64,000 nt of DNA from contig CM066314.1 of assembly GCA_033807775.1 (NCBI GenBank), positions 150,959,429 through 151,023,428 of the forward strand, given 5' to 3'. The position numbers and the translations under genes are program-made. This DNA comes from Saussurea involucrata. Lineage: Eukaryota; Streptophyta; Magnoliopsida; Asterales; Asteraceae. Positions 1 to 9,023 of this stretch are shown here, one piece after another (the first letter of the stretch is position 1; each line of letters starts with the position of its first letter). The notes under the pieces are model-generated. The model searched no databases, was not told where the DNA came from, and worked only from the letters and a program-made list of their open reading frames with translations.

Positions 1-406
1 ATCTCTTGGCTGGAACTAGAAGGAAGTGTCGGGTAGTGTTTAGAGAGTTTAGACTTTGAAAGTTTGAATGATGGAATATTGAAATGGAAGGACCGAAGGA
101 GTTATGCTTAGACTTTAGTGGAATCATATTTAGTTTTTTTATTAACTTTTTAATTATTAATTATAATTAAATAATGATAATAAATTTAAAACAAATCATA
201 AATGGGTTACAAACAGGTTGTAAATGGGTTGAAATCAGGTCGAAAGTTTCAACCCAACCCAACCCATTTATTAATTAGGCTAGGCGGGTTGACCCATTTA
301 ACTTAAATGGGTTAAAAATCTCAACCCAACCTGCTACTATTGGGTTGGGAGTAGCAGGTTGGGTTCGCGTTGGGTTGACGGGTTGGGTCACTTTTTGCCA
401 CCCCTA
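1..406. mobile_element. right-hand part of a non-autonomous hAT-like element
   Basis: From about 195 the sequence is packed with AACCCAACCC / GGGTTGGGTT repeats in both orientations, typical subterminal repeats of this hAT group, and it ends in GCCACCCCTA at 406. The complete element at 23,456-25,112 ends in the related ACACCCCTA and has the same repeats. The left end is outside the window. No transposase coding is seen in the 400 bases present. Confidence 0.45.
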
Positions 407-743
407 GCTGTTCCACGTTTGGTAATACATAACTTGATAGAACAGATAACATTGACCAATTTAACCTTGTTAAATTTAAAGAATGAATAAAATATGAAAT
501 ATAAGGTATATAAGGTTTATTTGATGTTTTAGAAGAGAATTAGATTTTATTTTAAGGTTATATTGGTAAAACATAAGTCTGTTTCACCTTGTTACAGCTT
601 GTTCCATGGGGTGGGGGTGGAACATGCATGTTCCAGTTTATTTCACCTTGTTCCCGTCTGTTCCACATAAATGTCTTGCCAAACGTGGAACAGTGGACCC
701 TGTTCTGTTTTATCTTGTCTTGTCCAGTGTACCAAACACACCC
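407..743. mobile_element. palindromic MITE, left arm interrupted by the hAT end
   Basis: CTGTTCCACGTTTGG at 408 is the inverse of CCAAACGTGGAACAG near 676, and the right end ACCAAACACACCC is typical of MITE termini in this window. The hAT end at 406 appears to sit inside the left arm, so the true left terminus would lie upstream of the window. Non-coding and AT-rich inside. Confidence 0.4.
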
Positions 744-940
744 ATAATAATGATCTATACCTAATATTTTATAGATATTCTCAAAAATATTGATTAAAAT
801 TTTGTATATTTACTATACATAAAGAGTTTCCTATAATAAATGCATGCATCTACATATATGGAAATAAACATTGATTTTGGGAATTTAAAATCACAATTAA
901 ATTCATCCAAAATCAATAATAATAATAATCAATTACGGTT

Positions 941-1309
941 ATGGTTATGGTTATGGAGGAGACCAACACCTACACCACCCATATCATCGCCATTCCCACT
1001 CCGCCCATACAAACCATCCAAATTCCGCCACCAGCCACCGTATCTCCGCCGCCTTCTAACGCTTCGCTGGAGTTGCTTGATTGCAATCAGACGGTGTGCA
1101 GCTGGAATTCATGTTTTCCGGCAAAATTGAAAGTGATAATGGGATGTTTGGAGTCGTCGGAAGATTTGGAATCGGAGATGAACAAGGATGAATTGGTAGA
1201 AGTTCCGGTGAGGATGCCGTCGCCAAGTTATTACAGTCAGATGAATCATGAAGAACGTGACGAACAGCTTAAATCCGCCATTGATTACTGTAAACATTCA
1301 ACTAATTAA
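941..1309 (+). CDS. small protein of unknown function
   Basis: An intronless ORF of 122 residues. In-frame ATGs lie at 941, 947 and 953; the third (Met-Glu-Glu-Thr) could equally be the start. The N-terminal third is Thr/Pro/Ile rich. A middle stretch has four cysteines (LDCNQTVCSWNSCF and MGCLESS), followed by an acidic segment. The C-terminus is charged and ends in QLKSAIDYCKHS, which looks helical. There is no clear signal peptide or membrane segment. AT-rich DNA with TATA-like motifs (about 755-835) lies upstream and a MITE begins 87 bp after the stop. Codon use and the ordered C-terminus look protein-like, but I do not recognise the family, so the gene call itself is uncertain. Confidence 0.45.
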   Translation: MVMVMEETNTYTTHIIAIPTPPIQTIQIPPPATVSPPPSNASLELLDCNQTVCSWNSCFPAKLKVIMGCLESSEDLESEMNKDELVEVPVRMPSPSYYSQMNHEERDEQLKSAIDYCKHSTN

Positions 1310-1395
1310 TTCATTAACATAATTGTATCTGTTTTTTTTTTTATTTAAAGGTTGTTTATCAAACGCTTATCTCGGATAAACGATTAGCAGCATTA

Positions 1396-1638
1396 GGGTC
1401 CGTTTACCTAATCACTTACCCGGGTAAGATTTTAGTCCACCAAAATGACATCGTATGCAACAATTTAGCCGGTAAGCGCTAACCGTGGTAAAAGTCGTCG
1501 CACTCACTTACCGGGTAAGACTCTTAGTCTTTGCTTCCGCTCTTACCGGGTAAGATTCTTAGTCCTTGTCATATTCATTCGGTAAGCTAATGTGACTTGG
1601 TAAGCACTTACTCGAGTAAGCGTTTTGTAAACGGCCCC
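1396..1638. mobile_element. Tourist-like (PIF/Harbinger) MITE with TTA target duplication
   Basis: Starts GGGTCCGTTTAC and ends GTAAACGGCCCC, imperfect terminal inverted repeats, flanked by TTA at 1393-1395 and 1639-1641. The 243 bp interior has several TTACCGGGTAAG-type palindromes. No coding capacity. Related copies lie at 2,054 and 16,378. Confidence 0.8.
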
Positions 1639-1641
1639 TTA

Positions 1642-2050
1642 GTTATCACCTCCGCTTACAATTTTTTTAAGTGGTGGAACTATTTTCATAAATTATTATT
1701 GGTCTTTTGGTCCGTGATTGATTTTCATATGTAAGGTCTTGTGTTCAAAGTTTTTTATTGTAAATTTTTCCAGAAACATAATAAATCTGAAGTTAAAAGA
1801 TAAAAATTAAGAAAATACCGTTAAGGATTATAACAAGGGTATGGGGTGAATGAAAAACCTTGTAAACCAACTTTATCAAACGAAAACTTGTGTTCTTATT
1901 CTAGCTTCAAAATATATGGTGGCCTACAACAACTTGATATGGCGACACTTTTTCACGACTCTATGATTTTTTACACAATGATAGAGGAACGAAGCGATGG
2001 TCTATGCCACCATATCCAATACACTGTGTTCGTCCTTGCATGACATTTAC
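1642..2050. other. no gene seen between two MITEs
   Basis: AT-rich sequence. A short open frame near 1,846-2,043 has a GTG start, no recognisable motif and no splice context, and I do not regard it as a gene. Confidence 0.4.
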
Positions 2051-2053
2051 TTA

Positions 2054-2411
2054 GAGTTCGTTTACCTAATGCTTACCCTGTAAGCGCTTACCGATAATAC
2101 TCAACACTTTCATTTAACTTAGCTGGCAAGACTTTAGTCAGTTAATGCGAAATTGTATGCGACATTTCTATCCGGTAAGTGCTTACCGAGTAAAGTCGCC
2201 ACTCTCACAAATCTTGGCATGATTGGGCTTTTTGGTCCAGGTTTGAAGTATAAAGATTAAAGACCACAAATAGCACAAAAATTAAGAATCCAACAAACAT
2301 TCGTCGCTTAGACCATCTCCAATGGGGTCATTAAATCTTACACTAAACACTAAGTTTAGCAATCGTTAAATCGCTTAGACCATCTCCGGTAAGTGTTTGG
2401 TAAACGGCTAC
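2054..2411. mobile_element. second Tourist-like MITE with an internal MITE fragment
   Basis: Begins GAGTTCGTTTACC and ends GGTAAACGGCTAC, flanked by TTA at 2051-2053 and 2412-2414. Its ends and CGGTAAG-rich interior match the element at 1,396-1,638. Near 2,310-2,385 it contains AGACCATCTCCAATGGGG, the terminus of a different PIF-type MITE family also found near 57,101 and 59,201, so one element is nested in the other. Confidence 0.7.
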
Positions 2412-2653
2412 TTAATCGTCCGACACTAAACACCAAGCATTTAGCAATCGTCAAGCAGCCCTTTAGGACACATCATCATTAACGAAATCAATCAGCCCCT
2501 TACATATACAAAATGTTTGCATGAGGTCTTTAATGATAATTTCAACAATTAGTTCTCTAAAATATGTTTTTTTTTGTTCCAATTTTATTTATTAAATTGT
2601 TTCTAATGTATTTTTCAACGTCCAAAAAAATTACTTTAGGTATTTTAAAATTA

Positions 2654-2864
2654 TGAGGGAGGTTCAAGAGAAAACCTCAAAAAAAAACGAAAAACTGAAG
2701 AACGCTCTGTTGGCCCTTCATCTGGACAGTATGCATTTGTGCGTATATGCACAAATGCATGTTACAAATAATCTGTATGCACAAGTGCATGCCGCCCAGA
2801 TGAAGGGCTACCAGAGTGTTCCTTAGTTTTCCGTTTATTTGAGGTTTTCCCTTGAAACAGACCC
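2654..2864. mobile_element. palindromic MITE with 9 bp target duplication (Mutator-like)
   Basis: The ends GGGAGGTTCAAGAGAAAACC and GGTTTTCCCTTGAAACAGAC are inverted repeats, flanked on both sides by TTAAAATTA (2645-2653, 2865-2873). The centre contains nested palindromes of the form TGCACAAATGCAT. A relative lies at 63,395-63,670 near the other end of the window. Confidence 0.6.
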
Positions 2865-3043
2865 TTAAAATTAATTAGTATAAACTAATTATTAGAACAT
2901 AAAAAGAATAAAACATCATCCAATTAATTGTTTTTTTGAAAATTATTAGCAAAGGTGATTCTAAAATGTTGCCTAAATAAACATCAACACGAAAAAGTGT
3001 GAAAATCGAACATAGTTTTAGGTTCAATTTGGACGATAGGGAC

Positions 3044-3200
3044 CAATCCACTGTTTTTCGTTTGAGACGTTATAAATGGTATCAGAGCTGGTTCTTGTAC
3101 CATCAGGTTGCTTTAGCAAGCCATATCGAGCATGGTGAATCCTCAAGGCCACCGGGAATTTTTTCAACCATAATCTTAAATCGCATACAAACTCATTCAG
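3044..3200 (+). mobile_element. relict of an LTR retrotransposon primer-binding site
   Basis: TGGTATCAGAGC at 3077-3088 is the sequence complementary to initiator-methionine tRNA used as primer site by most plant LTR elements. No matching LTR pair or coding domain is visible nearby, so only a fragment remains. Confidence 0.45.
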
Positions 3201-3268
3201 ACACCCGCATTTTGATATAAAAAACATGTTGCAACTGCTATTAACTTAAGACCACATCCAAACACTAA

Positions 3269-3792
3269 GGGGGCGTTTGGTTCGCTAAAATTTGATGGAA
3301 TCTGGTGGAATTGGAATGTGACATTCCATTGACCAGATTCCATTCCAACGTTTGGTTCAATCTTTTGGGCATATGGAATGTCTACAATTCCATTGAATTC
3401 CAATATTTAGCAAAAAAACTTTCCACACCTTAAAGCAAGGAATTCAATGGAATGGAATTGTTTGTTTTCATAATACCAAAACTACCCCCATGCCACCACC
3501 ACCACCGCCGCCGCCGCCGCCACCACCACCAAAAAAACAATTGCTTTTGAAAAAGACAATTAAAATTATCAAAATGGTATTTTGGTCATTTACCAAAATT
3601 TCATTCCAATTCCAAAGCTATATTCTGTGAACCAAACAGACAGATTCCAATTCCTTTAACAGATTCCATTCCAATTCTGTCAACCAAACAGCTGGTCAAA
3701 CTTGACAACGTTCCATTCCAATTCCTTCAAAGTCAAATTCCTTTGACAGATTCCATTCCATCCAAAAACATTCCAGCGAACCAAACGCCCCC
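3269..3792. mobile_element. Tourist-like MITE, 524 bp, TAA target duplication
   Basis: Near-perfect inverted ends GGGGGCGTTTGGTTCGCT and AGCGAACCAAACGCCCCC, flanked by TAA (3266-3268 and 3793-3795). The interior is rich in GGAATGGAAT / ATTCCATTCC repeats in opposite orientations. It carries a (CCA)n(CCG)n tract. A decayed relative is in an intron at about 60,876-61,063. Confidence 0.85.
3493..3530. repeat. CCA/CCG trinucleotide microsatellite
   Basis: About twelve CCA or CCG units inside the MITE at 3,269-3,792; lies in no gene. Confidence 0.8.
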
Positions 3793-3874
3793 TAACTTTT
3801 CACACATTCGAAATATCTATCCCATTTAAGCACATCTAGTATATTCCACCCGAAGATAAACCCTAAGAGGCTAA

Positions 3875-4162
3875 GGAGCTGTTTGGTTGGTTTTCCATCA
3901 AGTGCTATATGAATAAAGTTGTCTGTGTATAGATTGGAAAGTTTTTGTTTGGGATGGTGTTTTCAATGATGGAAGGACCATGTTTTTTAATTGGGAGACT
4001 GGTTTGGACAAAACTTGATTTTCTACATAAAGTTCCATCCTAAAAGCTTAATAAATAAGCCACTTTCTATATCATTAAGCCACTACCAAACAGTCATGTA
4101 TATACATGACTGAATAAGCTACGAGTCCTATTAAGCTCATTAAGTTGCTAACAAACAGGCCC
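3875..4162. mobile_element. Tourist-like MITE, 288 bp, TAA target duplication
   Basis: Starts GGAGCTGTTTGGTTGG and ends GTTGCTAACAAACAGGCC, flanked by TAA (3872-3874, 4163-4165). The interior matches, in inverted orientation, the elements at 17,599 and 18,140, sharing blocks such as TTAATGAGCTTAAT. Confidence 0.75.
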
Positions 4163-4165
4163 TAA

Positions 4166-4597
4166 GAGTAAGATGTACACAGATCATACTTAACACCCAA
4201 AAGGCAGATAAGCTCCATCTCTAAGCCAAAACATGAATCCAAAAAATACATATGTGCTCCACATCCTCTTCAAGTTCATATACAAAAAATACCATCAAGT
4301 ATGAATCTTGGTCAATTTACAATAGATATATGCATTTGAACCAATATACCATACCTTCCACTTCTATTGCAACCATATCTTCTTTCTAGCAAGAAAATAC
4401 CCAAGAAAAACAACAAATTTTTTACAAGGTAGTATTCTTTTTTACACCATAACCATGGCTTGCTATTGAATGATAAGTACTAAGCCTAAATGAGAGTTGA
4501 TATACAAGTCTTAAAGATCTGCAACATCATTCAACTAGCATACATGTCATATTCTAAATTCATCAAGAAATCAATATGCAAATACACCATAAATTAA
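4166..4597. other. no gene or clear repeat seen
   Basis: AT-rich non-coding sequence without long open frames or recognisable terminal repeats. Confidence 0.4.
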
Positions 4598-5574
4598 GGG
4601 TGTGCTTACTTGCGACTTAATCGGCTTAATGAAAAAACCGGCTTATTCGGGCAGACATTTTTGGGTGTTTACTTGCAACTAAATCGCACAGACTTGGGCT
4701 TATTCGCACAGTCGGTTTAGGGGTGTTGTCCCCATTAAGCCAAACTTTGACAAAAATACCCTTGTTAAAAATGAACGGCTCTTAAGGAAAAAGAAACATG
4801 CACGCCTCCTTCCTCATCTTCACGCTCTGTCCACTTTTTCTCTTCTAACCCTAGTTGCAAGAATGTCCTTCCTCGCCACTGTTTGCCGCCGATCGCCGCT
4901 AGTCGTCCCTGCTCGTCGCTACAAGTTGTCGATTTAATCCCCTTCATTGTTGTAGGTTCGATTTCGAGTGAGGTTTTGTTCGATTTCATCTCTAGATCGA
5001 TTTTGTTTTATCAACGACGATTTCTTGTTCATCTTTCCAGTGAGGTTTTGATGGATTTCATCTCTAGATCGATTTCGTTTCATCAACGACGATTTCTTGT
5101 TCATCTTTTCAGTGAGGTTTTGTTCAATTTCATCTCTAGATCGATTTCGTTTCTTCAACGACGATTTCTTGTTCATCTACTTTCCAGTGACTATTTCTTA
5201 GATCGATTTCTTGCTCATTCAATGTTGTCTTCTTCTTCGACTTTTGTTTGTTTTTGTCTTCTTATTCGATTTTGGTTGGTCGATTTCCATGGATGTTCCA
5301 GTGACGATTTTCATATATTTCCATGGATTTTTTTCTGTTAGGATTGTTTCTTTGATTTCTTATATTGATTTCTTTCCAGATTATTCTGTTTTGATGAATT
5401 GATTTATAATAGCTTTTTTGGGCTGATTTTGATGGAATTGGTGTAAACTACCCTATTTATGACATTCAGACAACTGATTAAGGTAAAAAAGTAAACAACG
5501 ATGCATTTTTACCCAACCCGACAAATTTATCCGGAAAGATACAGGACTTAATAGAGAATTTGGTAAACAGCTCC
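4598..5574. mobile_element. 977 bp PIF-type element carrying gene-like cargo
   Basis: TAA flanks both sides (4595-4597, 5575-5577). The ends GGGTGTGCTTACTTGCGAC and TTTGGTAAACAGCTCCT are degenerate inverted repeats. Between them, 4,795-5,400 reads like the 5' leader and first intron of a plant gene: pyrimidine-rich, TCTAACCCTAG, then a T-rich stretch. A 152-residue open frame (4,883-5,341) includes the 72 bp tandem repeat but shows no domain. It could be captured host sequence; no transposase is present. Confidence 0.5.
4967..5185 (+). repeat. three tandem copies of a 72 bp unit
   Basis: Each unit begins AGTGAGGTTTTG and contains CTCTAGATCGATTT and CAACGACGATTTCTTG. Copies start at 4967, 5039 and 5111; the last is 75 bp. 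The 72 bp period keeps a reading frame open (24 residues per unit), which explains the long ORF here without requiring a gene. Confidence 0.85.
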
Positions 5575-5781
5575 TAAGTTTTCTTAAGCCAATGCGCAAT
5601 CATAGCATGTTGATCATTATAAATTCCAGAACAATAATATCAAACCCAAAAAAACAATTTAAAAGAATTTCAGAATATAGTAGAAAATACTGAGCATGAT
5701 AAACATTGTCTAAATAAAATGATGGAAAACTAAAAACAATTACATTAAAACTAAGCTTACAAAACTACAGATTCCTCCAGG

Positions 5782-7031
5782 TTACTTCTCAGATGAGTTT
5801 GGTCCTCTCTTCTTTCCAAAACCAACAACTGCAAATACAAAATGAGGGTTATCAATTATCATGCATTGATTCCGGCTATGTTTGGCAAACTAGCTGATAA
5901 GCTAGCTGGTATGAAAAAGTCACGTTTGGCAAAAAGTAGCTTATAAGCATTTAAATGACCAAAAAGGACATATTAAAAAAATAGTTAATTAATATTAATG
6001 AGGGCATAAATAGAATATTTACAAAAAGCTACTCATAAGCTACTCCAAGTAGCTTTTCAAAAAGCTAGCGTAAAAATAAGCTAGCTTTTTTTTTGCCAAA
6101 AGAATGCCTCCATAACATGAACAAAAAGCATAATTTTGAATAAATTGCGTTTTTGTCCCTGTGGTTGACTAAAAATTGTGGATTTAGTCCCTAGGTTTCA
6201 AAATTCCGTCCCTATGGTTTGCAATTCATTTTTATTTACTACTTTTAAGTACGAAGGACTATAATAGAAATGAGTGTAAACCATATGAATGAAAATAGCA
6301 ATAAAACTTAAATCACAAGGACAAAAAAAAGTGATGAATTATAAACCATATGGATGAAAATCACAATTTCAAAACCATAAGGACGAAAATAGAAATTTTC
6401 TCCCAAATGTTCATCATATTACTTGCAATCATTAACAATAAACTACACAAGATCATTAAACTGCGTGTATCAACAAGATAATATCAAAATTGATTAAAAT
6501 TCCTCAAAATTCAAAACGTAATTCAGAAAAATACGACTGCAAAAATAAGTAGTGCGATATAAAAAACTTGCGATAAACTATACAAGATCATTAAATTGCA
6601 TCTATCAACAAGATAATATCAAAATTTTGAGACAAAAATGGATTAAAATTCTTCAAATTTCAAAACGTAATTCAGAAATAAGTGTACGTAAATCCGATCA
6701 TGTAAAATAAGTAGCGCGATATAATAAACTTACCGGCGGTGACAAAACGGCGGTTGTACTGAATACGCTTGTGAGCACGTCCGCGAGGCTGCTTCTTCTT
6801 ATCTTGCTTGGCTACCTTAGGAGTTTGGCCTCTCACCTTACCGGCACGAGCCAATGACCCGTGAACCTTTCCTGTGATTGAATCAAAACAATAACGAATT
6901 TCATTGATTTAGTAATGATCGAGACTTTAGCTATGAAAGTAAAGATCGAGATTTTAGCTATGAAACTGAGAAACTACAAAAATCTTATCGATGAAAAGGA
7001 ATTGCAAATTGCAAGCGATGAACTCACCCAT
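5782..7031 (-). CDS. RPS30: 40S ribosomal protein S30 (eS30), three exons
   Basis: Reconstructed by splicing on the minus strand: exon 1 codes only ATGG (7028-7031, donor GTGAGT), exon 2 is 6734-6871 (donor GTAAGT), exon 3 is 5782-5828 after a TTTGCAG acceptor. The spliced frame gives 62 residues, the usual plant length. It begins MGKVHGSLARAG, has the basic core KVAKQDKKKQPRGRAHKR and ends VVGFGKKRGPNSSEK. The protein is a small very basic part of the 40S ribosomal subunit. Plant copies lack the ubiquitin-like leader of the animal FAU fusion, as here. Intron 2 (905 bp) holds two MITEs and a tandem duplication. The 5' side has telo-box and site II motifs, and an LTR retrotransposon lies 165 bp upstream of the ATG. 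All junctions are canonical, so the gene looks intact. Confidence 0.96.
5874..6108. mobile_element. MITE inside intron 2 of RPS30
   Basis: Ends GGCTATGTTTGGCAAAC and TTTGCCAAAAGAATGCC are inverted repeats flanked by TCC (5871-5873, 6109-6111). The GCTAGCTTATAAGC-rich interior identifies the same family as the split element at 19,108/56,980 and a partial copy at 63,927-64,000. Confidence 0.75.
6146..6402. mobile_element. second intronic MITE with TTTTTGTCCCTGTGGTT ends
   Basis: TTTTTGTCCCTGTGGTT on the left is roughly mirrored by AACCATAAGGACGAAAAT on the right, with repeated 'gtccctatggtt' variants in both orientations between. No coding capacity. Boundaries are approximate. Confidence 0.5.
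6437..6732. repeat. tandem duplication in RPS30 intron 2 abutting the donor site
   Basis: Two diverged copies (about 6437-6570 and 6571-6732) share blocks such as CAAGATCATTAAA, ATCAACAAGATAATATC and AAGTAG(T/C)GCGATATAA. The right copy runs into the functional donor (AACTTACC on the plus strand); the left copy has AACTTGC at the same place, so its donor is destroyed. Confidence 0.75.
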
Positions 7032-7101
7032 TTCGAACTTGGCGACTTTCTGATTTCGCTTCGATTTGGTTGGATTGCAAACGGAGCAGAGACGATCGTA
7101 A

Positions 7102-7190
7102 TTAGGGTTAGGGTTTTGGGGAAAAATAAATATGTAGAAGCGAGGTCAAAAGATGGGCCGTTTTGGGCCAAAGTTCAGTTGGATTGGGCT
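7102..7190 (-). promoter_or_regulatory. RPS30 promoter motifs: telo-box and site II elements
   Basis: Reading toward RPS30, AAACCCTAA (telo-box, 7108-7116) lies about 80 bp upstream of the ATG. GGCCCA motifs lie at 7154-7159 and 7164-7169 and AGCCCA at 7185-7190. Telo-box plus site II (TGGGCY) is the known signature of plant ribosomal-protein promoters. Confidence 0.8.
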
Positions 7191-7196
7191 GGTTGG

Positions 7197-8719
7197 TGTA
7201 ACGACCAAGACCTGAAATGGAATCAGTTTTATGTTTTGTGAAAAGAAGTAATAAAAGTGGAAGTTGAGGGACTAGTTGGTAAATAAGAGACAATGTATAA
7301 AAGAGCACAAAACCCTAGGATAAACATTCCATTCTTCCTGATCTGTGCTGTTGGTGGCGACTGAACTTTTGGAGAGAAAAGAGAAAGGAGGTTCTTGAAG
7401 GTTTTGAGCATTTTAAAGAGGAGTTCTCAAGCCTTGAAATCAGAAGCAGAGATAGGAGTGGATTTCGTTTCTTATCAGCATTCTACCAGGTAATTCCTAA
7501 TCCTTAATCCTACTAAGATCTGGTTGATGATTTTGGGTTTTGAGGGTTTTCTAGTGATAATGTCATTCGGAGTCGTTTAGGGAGAATTAATCACCTCGTT
7601 TTGGTGTTTTGATAGTAAAACCTGGTGGGAATTGTTTATGGAGCATTAAGGGATTAGTTATCACTTTACTTTTCTGTTTGAGAGTCGTGTAGTGGGGTTT
7701 TCAGTCTCTAAAATCGCCCAGCAGTTTACCCGGAAAAGTCCCAGGGGATGAAGGTCCCCGGATGTTTACCCGGTAAAACTCTTGAGTTGAAGGTTACCGG
7801 GAACATGTATCCGGTAAGCATAAGTGTCCGGTAACTAGAGTTACCCGGACAATTGAGTTACCCGGATTGTGGAGTCGTCCGGAAAACATTGTTACCCGGA
7901 GAGTAGCGTATCCGGAATGTGTAGTTGTCCGGAAGGTAAGGTGTCCGGAAGGTAAGGTGTCCGGGAGTTTAGTAATCAGGGTATTTTCTGTTCTTTAAAA
8001 CATGAGCACCGATCGAGAGTCGAGAACCACTTAGAAAAGAGACGTAAGAGCATCAGGTGAGTTTTCTAAACTAAAATGTGTGGCTTTTAAAGTGTTTTCA
8101 AGATATGTTTGAATGATGAGAATTTGCCATGCTTTATTTTTATACTTTAATTGCATGAAAGATGTTTAAAGTTTTATGAGAATGTATGCATACATTGAGG
8201 AGACGTAAATTAGCCAAGACGGGAAAGTAGTCCCGCCAGTGCTCATGCGGGAAAGTAGTCCCTTTATGCCAGGGGTGACGCGACCCCATAAGGCAGCATG
8301 AGACTGACTCGTCGTCACCTTAGGGTGGCTTCAGGGTGTCAATTTGCGAGGATGCGGATTTTAGTCCGTGTACGAGTTTCTTTTAAATGAGTTGAGTATG
8401 AATGTTTTATTTACTGAAATGGTGAACTGTTTTAAATGCTTTGATAACTGTTGGGAGGGACTCACTAGACCTCATGGTCTAACCCTCGCTTTTTTTCAAA
8501 CTAAAACCTTTTCAGGTAAGCAGGCGTCGAAAAGCTCAGGCAAGTAGGCTGGATTTAGCGAGAGGAGTCGGATAGTGTAGTGATACTATAGTTTATTTAA
8601 TTATTTCTCAGTTGTGTAGGTTGTTTCCGCAAACCTATTTTGTTTATTGTAAGGAAGTTTTGGACCTCGATTTTGGGATATCTTATGTTTTGCATGTTTT
8701 AAAATTTTGGGTTGTTATA
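7197..8719 (+). repeat. 5' LTR of element E
   Basis: 1,523 bp, starts TGTAACGACC and ends GTTGTTATA, so it terminates in TA rather than the usual CA; the 3' LTR has the same end. Positions 7,725-7,975 hold a dense array of ACCCGG / TCCGGTAA / TCCGGAA motifs. Confidence 0.9.
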
Positions 8720-8721
8720 GT

Positions 8722-8734
8722 TGGTATCAGAGCC
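8722..8734 (+). other. primer-binding site of element E
   Basis: TGGTATCAGAGCC starts three bases after the 5' LTR and is complementary to the 3' end of plant initiator-methionine tRNA. Confidence 0.9.
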
Positions 8735-8887
8735 ATAGTTTAAGAGATTTAGGTGACCGGACGGGCCTAGACTTAAACTGTGGAGATTAGAAATCACAAC
8801 TGAGAATCAGGAATGCGTTAGGAGATCACTACTTTAGAAGTGGGACTAATAGGGTATCGAGGACAGTCATGTAAGGTAGGTTTGGAG

Positions 8888-8906
8888 TTACACCTGGCCA
8901 GTGTAA
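8888..8906 (+). promoter_or_regulatory. leader RNA hairpin with palindromic loop in element E
   Basis: TTACAC (8888-8893) pairs with GTGTAA (8901-8906) around the loop CTGGCCA, whose TGGCCA is self-complementary. Element C has the same loop with a compensated stem (TGACAC/GTGTCA) at 44178-44196. It lies about 155 bases after the primer site and 117 bases before the gag ATG. The shape is that of a dimer-initiation hairpin; function is inferred. Confidence 0.55.
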
Positions 8907-9023
8907 TTGTGAACTTACAAGTACATGTATGTGCTCAAATTACCTTATCATCCCGTTATTATGGTACTAATGAGTCTTATTTAGTAAGTGAGCCTTCGGT
9001 TGTTGTTGTGGTTGTGTATCAGA

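Noticed and set aside
1846..2043. 65-codon open frame
   Set aside because: Starts with GTG, has no motif, and sits between two MITEs; length is within chance.
4883..5341. 152-codon open frame as a gene
   Set aside because: Its openness is explained by the three-copy 72 bp repeat; composition is T-rich and intron-like, with no domain.
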